This document shows positions 56,227 through 64,000 of a stretch of 64,000 nucleotides of DNA, piece by piece; the first letter of the stretch is position 1; each line of letters begins with the position of its first letter. This DNA is from Trifolium pratense (taxonomy: Eukaryota > Streptophyta > Magnoliopsida > Fabales > Fabaceae), in NCBI RefSeq assembly GCF_020283565.1, contig NC_060063.1, forward strand, positions 40,324,635 through 40,388,634, written 5' to 3'. The translations under genes and the position numbers were made by a program. Below the pieces are notes generated by a model. The model did no database searches. It was not told the origin of the DNA and worked only from the letters and a program-made list of their open reading frames with translations.

Positions 56227-57814
56227 TGTTGGAGTAAGCCCTAAAAGCCAATCTATTTTGATAGAATCGTCTTTTGTATGATGACTTTGATTTATATATT
56301 TAATATATATAATAAGGCATTTCTTTATTATGTTTGTTTCAAACTAATAAAGTCCCTAGAATAGCTAGTCTAATTAATGGAACATTAAGTGTGACTTAAT
56401 AGTGAGACTCCATTAAACATAATGACACTATTCTTAAAGTATCCAGAGTCAAGTTTTACTGTGATGTGGGATAACAGTAAAACATAGAGACTATTATGTG
56501 AGTAGATTGATGACTTCATCTCACGAGTCATGGATATGAGATATCAAGTCTTCACATAGATATAAATATTAGGAGTAATATTTATATTGGATTGACTCGC
56601 CATGAGAAATGCTACATAGTATGTTATGAAAAGTGTCATAAGTTATTCTCATAGTGATAATGGTGTATACCACCCTTCGACCTGAAACCACTATGGACCC
56701 TAGATGTGGAGTAGAGTACTTAGTTGTCATTCAAACATTGTCCGTAACAGGATGACTATAAAGTCGGTTGATGGGTACTCTATAAATCATATTGAGGGAC
56801 ATGAGTGACCTAGATGGAATTTGCCCCTCCTACATAACAGGAGCAATATCTGTAGGCCTCTTTATAGAATATGACTGATAAAATGCGTGGCCACGCCGAA
56901 CTAAGTAAATATGAGATATTGAGCTTATTCGTTGCTCAGTATATTCTGGGATCAAGAAATAAGATATTGAATCATACAAGGGTGACACGATCTATGCCTT
57001 ATGTTCAATATAGATATAAGGGCAAAGGGGTAATTATACACACGATCGTTATCACATAAAGGTTTCGTCAGATCACATGACATTCTCGTCACTTGGGTAG
57101 CAATGATGTGTTGCTAGATACCGCTCACTGTTTATAATAATAAATATGTGATTTAATATTATCACTAGTGCAGAAAGGAGATACAACTACTGGCCAAACA
57201 GACTTTCTACTACTGGCCGCGGCCAGTAGTAAATGCAGTCGACGTTGTAAGTACAACTTTCCACGTCGGGTATTTTTATACCCGTCGTGGTATGTGTAGT
57301 TTCTTCTGTAATTATTATTTAATATTATGGGGATTCCACGTCGGTTTTTACAAATACCCGTAGTGGTATGTATGAGATTCCACTACGGGTATGTACAATA
57401 TCAGTAGTGGTATGTATGGTTTCCAGTTTTTTTTTTTTAAGAATTGGGGATTCCACTACGGGTATTTACGCATACCCGTAGTGGTATGTATGGTTTCCTG
57501 TTTTTTTTTTTTAGAATTGAGGATTCCACTACGGATCATTACTCTTACCCGTAGTGGTATGTGTAGTTTTCACTACTGATTGTTATAAATATCAGTAGTG
57601 GTATGTTAGTTTTATTTTATTTTTTTTTTTCGTTTTTTTGTAGCATCCTGTGCCTGCATATTAGTAGTGGTGTGTAGTTTTGTAACATGACCAAATTTCA
57701 TCACAGACCCCAAAGAATGAGCCATTGCTGCTAGTGCTAAAGCTATATGTTAAAAATCAGTTGCACTAGCAACCAATAACCACAACAACTGCAGTTAAAA
57801 GTTTATCTGGTGAG

Positions 57815-58235
57815 TTATATCTATAGCTTGAAGCATTGCCTTTAAATTTCCAACATCTTGATGCAAATTAGATAAGAAAGTAGCAAGATCATTTCCATCA
57901 AACAATTCATGTGCAGTTAAACTATGCTTCTCAGCAACAGCATTAAGTGCAGATATATAAGACTTATCCTGAGATTGAGCTTTGTTAATGAGTTCATACA
58001 TCATATCTGTTACTTTTGACATAGCAGATACTACCACTAATTTTCTCTCAGAATCATCATTGATTATTACATCTGCAACATTATTTATTCTCACTGAACT
58101 TCCCACACATGTCCCTCCAAATTTGTGAACAGACCAAGTTGAGCAATCACTTTTCCTGTTTGACTCCATACAGGGCCTAATGCATGAAAGCTCTACAAGT
58201 ACCTGATCATCACAATAAATGTAACGAAAGATCAT
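57815..58235 (-). pseudogene. Captured fragment: bifunctional aspartokinase-homoserine dehydrogenase, start of kinase domain
   Basis: AK-HSDH catalyses the first and third steps from aspartate to threonine/methionine in plastids. The minus-strand frame shows the kinase signature WSVHKFGGTCVGSSVRI, then DDSERKLVVVSAMSKVTDMM and LATFLSNLHQDVGNLKAML, the first ~110 residues of the catalytic region. The rest of the ~900-residue enzyme, including the transit peptide, is missing, and sequence beyond about 57815 is not coding. Open, no stop within the recognised part. Identification is strong; it cannot make an active enzyme. Confidence 0.88.
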
Positions 58236-58635
58236 TATCCTTCACTCCTGAAAGACCAGGCAATATGAGATAGGAAAGTGCAAGGAAAAGTCTAGGATGC
58301 TAGTGCAAGAGCCGTACACAGCATTCTGTACATAAAAAAGTTAGCATAAACAAATTGCAAATCACGTTTTCAAAATCACAATTATCGAGTCTAAGCATAG
58401 AAATATTAAGGTTGTTGATCGTCATTCATGTCTTCTTTCAGCCATTAAGCTGATGTAACTCAAGAAGGGGATAGACATGCATTTTGGAGTAATATGAAAC
58501 TATTTTTGATGCAATATATAACAACACTTTTAAATTAATAAAAATGTCTAGGAAGAAAATCCATCAATTGCACAGAACTCCATCATGAAAGTTATCCAAT
58601 ACAAATCAACAAGCAAGTAGCATATATCAAGAGTA

Positions 58636-58946
58636 CCTTGTTGCTATAAAACTCATCCATTTGCCAACTTTCTTCCACATGTGCAACAGGCATACTCATA
58701 CCTTGAAAAAAATAAGTCATAAGACACCAAAAGATAAAGATTCATCTTAGAAAAAAGAATCAACATGCACCTACCACAACCCTTCCCAGTAAATGCAATC
58801 CATGCTAGAGCAGAAAGACTGTCAACAGCAGAGTGATTAAAAAAATCAGATCTCCTTCCTTCTGTCAATGCGGCAGCTTTCGTGATCACTTCATTCAATG
58901 GGAGAATCCTAGTACTGTTAGTCCAGCTACCTGCAGAACACTGCAT
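58636..58946 (-). pseudogene. Captured fragment: adenylyl cyclase-associated protein (CAP), two exons with intron
   Basis: CAP recycles actin monomers. The minus strand reads LPLNEVITKAAALTEGRRSD then FFNH and DSLSALAWIAFTGKGCG (about 58771-58905), then a GT donor, a ~70-bp intron, an AG, and GMSMPVAHVEESWQMDEFYS (58636-58700). This matches two consecutive exons of the CAP N-terminal helical domain. Retention of the intron shows capture at the DNA level, not from mRNA. Relative to family memory the first exon lacks a few residues after FFNH. No stop in the recognised parts. Confidence 0.82.
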
Positions 58947-59543
58947 TCTTGTTTTGAAAAGTGGTCAATGCAATAGGCATTTGGGAAAAAAACTTCAAAG
59001 TAAACTAAATATGTTCGGCTAATTTTCCGAAGCTGTAGAGTTGATTCTCCCAACTGAGAAGGATTTCCTATTTCTTTATTTCTGGTAGAAAATGAATTCT
59101 AGCAGCACCGTCCACTAGAATCATACAACTATATTTTACTACGTACTCTTTTAACACCTCATCACTGATTTATCTACAATGACCTCACAAACCCAATTTC
59201 AAAATCAAAGCAACATATATTTTTCTATAATCCGTATTTCTCTCCCCCCCTACAAACAAAGCCAAATGAAAGAACATAGTACATGCATTTAGAGAAACAC
59301 AAACTTAACAGCAAAATAACTCAATTATGAAAGAAGACTAGGATTACTTCCTGAAAGATGGCAACCCCAAATCCTCAACTGCATCAAGACCTACGCTACA
59401 TTAGTCCATTCTGCATTCTTTCTAACAACTAAATATATTTTTTCTTTTGTTCCTCTCTTATTCATCTATTTGACTTCCCCCAAATCATGTTACATCCAAA
59501 AATCATGTCCCTGAACTTCCCACACATGTTCCTCCAAATATAA

Positions 59544-59837
59544 GTTTTTAATTTGTATGAACAAATTTCAAGTCTTGAATCTCTCAAACCTAGCAAAAAT
59601 GTCGACATGCTTTTCACCGAAACATTGCAAGAAAAAAGATCCCATCTTATAAGGCTATGTGGTGAAGCTGAAGGGTATTTGGAGAGACACTACTCAGCTA
59701 TCTTAGGCTCATACCAAAACCCTCTTGACCATCTCCATATTTTCCCTTACTATTCTAACTACATCAAACTTGGTCACCTTGAGTTTTCACTCCTTAGCCA
59801 ACACTGCACTCATGTCCCTAGTAAAATTGCAATTTGA
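59544..59837 (+). pseudogene. Captured fragment: nicotianamine synthase N-terminus
   Basis: Nicotianamine synthase joins three S-adenosylmethionine aminobutyrate groups to make the metal chelator nicotianamine. The frame reads YEQISSLESLKPSKNVDMLF, an internal deletion of ~20 residues, then IRLCGEAEGYLERHYSAILG, and HLHIFPYYSNYIKLGHLEFS followed by THVPSKIAI and a stop. This covers roughly the first 110 of ~320 residues and lacks the SAM-binding core. Opposite strand to the other two fragments, so at least two capture events or an inversion occurred. 58947-59543 shows no further coding match. Confidence 0.88.
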
Positions 59838-60510
59838 CTCATTTCTATCAGCTAATAATCATGTACAACCTATTCCATCAGTTTAGGTAATTTACATCTA
59901 AAGTTGTCCCTATTAAATAAGCTATAATGAGATTTAATCCATCTTACAGCAGAAGAAGCAGAACATCACAGACCCACACAAAAAGGAAAGAAAAAAAAAA
60001 AAAAAAAACACATAGGCACAGCAGCAACGACCCCAAAGAACAACACACAAAGGGCCATAAAAAACACACCACCACAGGTCTCTCGTAATCTCGAAAACGA
60101 CGTGAATGAAAACGAATGAAAACCCAAGCGAATGAAAACGAATGAACAAGAATGAAAACGAATGAAAACGAAAACGAATGAAATTTGGGGGAAGTTTGAT
60201 TTATTCATACCTTTACCGAATGAAAACGAAGAGATTTGGAGGCGATTAAGCGTTCTGCAGGGTCGTCGGCCGTCTAGGGTTTGGAGAATGAAACCGAATG
60301 AAATTGGAGATTGGAGAATGGAGAGATTGGAGAATGATTGGGATTTGGCGCAGGAGTGTTTGATTTGAAGAAATTGGGACGATTTGAGGAACTGGGATGA
60401 TTGGGACGATCGGAGGTTTAGATCGTTGCAGCTTCTTCGCGTACGTATGAACAAATGAACAAAATTAGGGATAATTGGGAATGAATGATAATATGAAAAA
60501 ATTAATAACA
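59838..60510. other. Interior of the small CACTA without recognised genes
   Basis: Contains a poly-A run (59992-60009) and a repeated GAATGAAAACGAATGAAAAC stretch (60103-60180). Long open frames on the minus strand here are low-complexity (Phe/Ser/Val-rich) and not supported as genes. It may be element leader or promoter sequence. Confidence 0.5.
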
Positions 60511-61356
60511 CTAATAGGGATTTCACTACCGGTGAATCCCAGATCGGTAGTGAAATATAATTAAAACAAATTTTAATGTAATTACGACATTGCCACCGTG
60601 TTTACTTTTCACTACTGATTTAAGAAAGCCAGTAGTGAAATCTCTTGTCTATGAACTTTTCACTACCGGTATTAAAATATCAGTAGTGGAATCCTTTGGT
60701 CAAATGTATTTCACTACTGGTATTCACATACCAGTAGTGGTATCTCTAAACCAAAAGTCATTTTTCTACTAGTGTATTGCCAACGTTACGAGAACCTATA
60801 GGGTCACATACAAAGGACAGATAGATGAGAGAAATAAATAAGTAAGACTTATTTATAAAATAATAAGCAGGACTTATTAGTAATTAAATAATTAAGTATG
60901 ACTTATTATTTAATTTATGAAAAATAGAGAAATGCGGTCCACCGTAAGGTACGGTGCAGTGTTTGGCTTGATGACCACACAAGTGGTTCTATAAATAGAA
61001 CCCTTGAGATGAAGTTTAAAAAAAAGGTTTTTAACCAAATTCATAAAGTGAAACCTAGCCGCCGCTCTCTAAACCCTATTCTCTCTGAATCTCTGGTGGA
61101 ATTGGCTAGCACCGGTCATCGGAGAAGTTTTGTTCGTGTGGACTGAGTAGATGCATCGCTACTTTGCTTTGCTCGTGATTAGAAACAGTTTCTACCTCAA
61201 AGGTTCTGCACTTCAAGAGGTAAACACATAAACTTGTGGTTTTGTGTTCTTTGATTTGTGATTAATGGTTTAATCAAGATCCGTTCATCGGGATTGTTCC
61301 GCTAAGAGGATTAATTATTTTGAAAAACCCCTCTTAAATCCCTTCACTCAGAAGGA

Positions 61357-63927
61357 TCTGGTTAGCAGTAAAACAAATTCAAAGTGAATTGTGTGCTTAG
61401 TGTTTGCTCGAAATAAAAGATGAGGGAAGAGAGAATCAACACACAACAATTATACTGGTTCACCCGCTAATAGTATGGGTTACGTCCAGTCCCTCACGCT
61501 CCGTGAGTATCCACTATAATCTTGAGATACTAGTAATCTCAAATTACAAACCTCCTTGATCTAAACCAAGATCAATAACCTTAAGCCCTACAAGCTTAAT
61601 ATCTACCTCAGTCCTACAAACTAAGGTGTCACTCAATCAATAGTTACGTATTGACTTGAGCCAATCTTTCTTTTACAATAAGTTGTTCAGATCACAAGCT
61701 TTCAAATGAAGAGAAAATCAAGTTGAGAAGCTAATAGAAGAATACACTCAGTTCACTCAATGATATACTGATCCAAGTATGTGATGTTAGAGAGCTGGAG
61801 TGAGAGTGGAAGAGTTTGATGACTTGGTCGAAAAAGACAAGTGTAGATGTTGAAATTTGTAGTTGAAACTCTTGAGATATTTTCTTGTTGAAATACTCAA
61901 AGGTTAATTTGAGAAGCAAATCAAAACAATCAATATACTCAGAAGTACTGATGAGAATGGAGAGCTTGAGTATGAGTGATGAAAGAAGAGCTTGGTACCT
62001 TGTACGAAAAAGACAAGTATAGAATGAATGTTGTAGTGTGAGCTCTCAAGTCTTCAAAGCACCCAAGTGTGCTATTTATAGATGTTGTTTGTCCTTTGTT
62101 TCGTTGTCTCCAAGTAAGTTTGAGTGGAGCCAAAGACTAGCCGTTAGTCCTTTAAAAATCTGATCAAAATATTATTCAAATGATATTTGATGAGAGAGAA
62201 GATGCTTCTTGAGAACATTCTTAGAATGATGATGTCATGAGGAGCGTGAGGTTGAGCATCTTTGAGCTGTATGAACTTGTTCTCCAAGAACAAGCACTGT
62301 TGAAGCCTTGGAAGATCAATTACAACAGCTGGATACAGCTGGAGAGAATCTTTCGATCAAGAGCAGAAAGTCTGCTTGATTCTGGAACGTTCTTAGATCG
62401 TTCTCCCAGAGTATTTTATGATTCTTGGCCTAGATCAAATAGAGAGATGTGCATTGCTTGTTTTGATTTCGTGGGCCTCAAGATATTCATGATGATCTTA
62501 TGATGATAGCTGGTCTTCTTATCCTTTTACTATTCATGTGTACTTGTAAAAAGTACAAGTAGCTTTCCATTGTAGATCAATATCATAGTGAAATATATTT
62601 TATGAAGTCCTTTGAGAAGTACCATTTCAAACTTGTTGTCTCCTTTTCATTGGTCCATAAATGTCTTCAAATAATCTCTGAATAGAGCATGTGAGCTTGA
62701 GAAATAAATTGTCAAAGACATGTTCATGTTTATTCCTTAAACATGACCAAATAGGAAGCTTTCTTTTGCTATAATTTAATCCTTGCTTTAAATGACTTAT
62801 ATCCTGTAGAGATTCTTTTCAATAAAGTCCTTTGCAAAAGTGCTTATTTGTCTCTTGTTCAGATGATATCAATTAAGTGCTTATTGTTGATGTATAGCTT
62901 TGCACGTGAGAAAAAGTGCAGACTGGAGAATGTTCTCTGATCATTCTCATAAACTTGCAGTTTTCAGTAACTTCAAGTAGAGTGATATATAATGAATGAG
63001 CTTTTGTTCCTGTCTATATTAATCACTCAAGAGCACTTGTTAGATCACAATAAGTGCTTGTGTTGAAGTACTAACCTGGAAGAGTTTATTTCTTGAACTG
63101 GAGAATGTTCTCGGATCATGCTTGAAGCAGTATTCAACACTTTTCTTTAGGAGTGGGACATATAATCTTGTTGCTGCAAAACTTCCCATAATTCTTTTTG
63201 ATGTTTTCACACATTGTTGTATGTTCATTGAGTATCTTTGAGATTCTTCAGTAAAGGCGTGAGTGTACTCATAATGAGAATGATTAAAACTTTTATGCCT
63301 TGTGCATAAGCTCCTTTGTAAAACTCATGGAAAATCATTCTCAAACATTGTCATCTTGAGAAGCTTTGGTAGGATGATACTTTGACGTTAATTGCAGTAG
63401 TAAATCCTCAAAGCATGTAGTACAAAACTCAATGTGAGTTTTGTCACACAACATCGATCCTTTTGTAGCTTGTAATCCTTTTGTAACATCTATCCATAGT
63501 ATATTCTTTTGTAGCTTGTGATGCAGGTTTTTCCATTATGATTCTTCAACTACGATCATCATAATTTTCCTTGAATATTTAATTCTCATTGTAAACCTTG
63601 TGATGAAGATGAAGACTATTAATCATGAAGTTTACTTTCTTTGCTTGAACCTTAAATCAATCCTCGTAAACAACAGTCTTTAAAAAATCTTCTTGATGCT
63701 TGTGATACTACTTGTGATTATCTGATGATACTCCAAATCTTTCACTGTTTGAGTATATAAATGCACTTGTTGATGTGAGTGGCTTCTAGCTCGTCCACTT
63801 TTGCTAATATCTATCTTTCAACAAAAACTCAAGTGCAAACATCAGTAGATCACCATTCATAAAACTTAACATTTATTCCATAAGGTTTGTTGTCATTAAA
63901 ACACTAAAATGAATTTTGCCTCAACAG
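61357..63927 (-). mobile_element. LTR-like sequence of a second SIRE-type element (partial)
   Basis: Left edge near TGGTTAGCAGTAAAAC (61357) and right edge GCCTCAACA (63919-63927) give TG/CA on the minus strand. The layout (TGGTTCACCC, then GGGTTACGTCCAGTCCC near 61449-61488, followed by several ACCTC/ACCTTAAG words) parallels the SIRE-type LTR at 21090-21260. The remaining 2 kb repeats GAGAATGTTCTC(G/T)GATCAT and AAGTGCTTGT words and has no gene. No PBS, partner LTR or TSD is in the window, so boundaries and class are tentative. 63928-64000 is too short to identify. Confidence 0.4.
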
Positions 63928-64000
63928 TTGCCACTTGTTAACCACCTCAGCAATGTACTTGTACACATCCACGTAAGATGTGTACCGAAGAATTCACCTT

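Larger units (their letters stand above)
57163..60774. mobile_element. CACTA-like non-autonomous element with three captured gene fragments
   Basis: Termini CACTAGTGCAGAAAGGAG at left and, reverse-complemented, CACTAGTAGAAAAATGAC at right; TSD TAT (57160-57162 and 60775-60777). Subterminal regions contain many CCACTAC(G/T)GGTAT / ATACC(C/A)GTAGTGG units as inverted pairs (57180-57680 and 60515-60750). No transposase. The 2.8-kb interior holds fragments of aspartokinase-homoserine dehydrogenase (reverse), adenylyl cyclase-associated protein (reverse) and nicotianamine synthase (forward). Confidence 0.88.
56227..61346 (+). repeat. 3' LTR of the Angela-like copia element, split by a CACTA
   Basis: Starts TGTTGGAGTAAGCCC right after the polypurine tract. 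Runs to 57162 and resumes at 60778 after the CACTA insertion. The continuation includes a TATAAATAGAACCC-type promoter region (about 60989-61005) and leader. The right end is uncertain: TTCA at 61343-61346 would give a TG/CA LTR of about 1.5 kb, but the last part may belong to other sequence. No partner LTR is in the window. Confidence 0.6.

Noticed and set aside
59934..60526. 186-codon reverse frame in the small CACTA
   Set aside because: Composition follows a poly-A run and GAATGAAAAC repeats on the other strand; no domain is visible.
62237..62503. 88-codon open frame in the right-end LTR-like region
   Set aside because: Lies inside repeated GAGAATGTTCTC-type sequence of an LTR; no recognisable family.

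Overview
The window is plant nuclear DNA, most likely from a dicot with a large, repeat-rich genome. A legume is my best guess: the Tat/Ogre-type Ty3 element, the SIRE-type Ty1/copia LTRs and the TRIM families look legume-like. This is inference, because no species-diagnostic gene is present. Only the first ~5.1 kb carries a host gene, an intron-rich phospholipase D zeta-type (PX-PH-PLD) gene that is visibly dead. Everything after it is a stack of nested transposable elements, and most boundaries can be fixed to the base by target-site duplications (TSDs).

Layout. 584-5146: eight exons of a PLD-zeta-like gene with two in-frame TGA codons and a 2-bp frameshift; its introns hold a SINE, a partly duplicated TRIM and a Mutator-type MITE. 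5395-6926: reverse-oriented scraps of a Ty1/copia pol and a LINE reverse transcriptase. 6927-7279: a complete TRIM. 7280-19403: a minus-strand Ty1/copia element (gag to RNase H, short LTRs) split by a 7,032-bp block (9420-16451, TSD CAATT). That block has four copies of one LTR, one of them inverted, gag-only bodies, and a hAT-type element (11199-12284, 8-bp TSD) filled with a GC-rich tandem array. 19404-20200: SINE and Helitron-like end.

From about 20200 to 61346 a decayed plus-strand Angela/BARE-like copia element acts as host for five later insertions. (1) A minus-strand SIRE-type element (20879-40565, TSD CTATA) has nearly identical LTRs but no recognisable gag-pol. (2) Inside it, a 10.2-kb CACTA element (28537-38745, TSD TCC) has two apparently intact spliced transposase genes. 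(3) A second hAT-type element (41179-41807, TSD ATTGTATG). (4) A 13.4-kb Tat/Ogre-like Ty3 element (41950-55393, TSD GATTG) carries an ORF1 protein, a broken pol and a ~1.5-kb tandem array in its 3' region. (5) A 3.6-kb CACTA-like element (57163-60774, TSD TAT), inserted in the Angela LTR, carries fragments of three unrelated host genes: aspartokinase-homoserine dehydrogenase, adenylyl cyclase-associated protein and nicotianamine synthase. From 61357 to the end is LTR-like sequence of another SIRE-type element, cut by the window edge.

The elements do not work together as a pathway. What can be read is a relative insertion order and a gradient of decay. The Angela-like copia and the PLD gene are broken mostly by TGG-to-TGA, CGA-to-TGA or similar changes, while the 10.2-kb CACTA is the only element with open transposase frames. 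The strongest candidates for something unusual are the three-gene capture in the small CACTA, the inverted-LTR block bounded by a clean TSD, and the intact CACTA.
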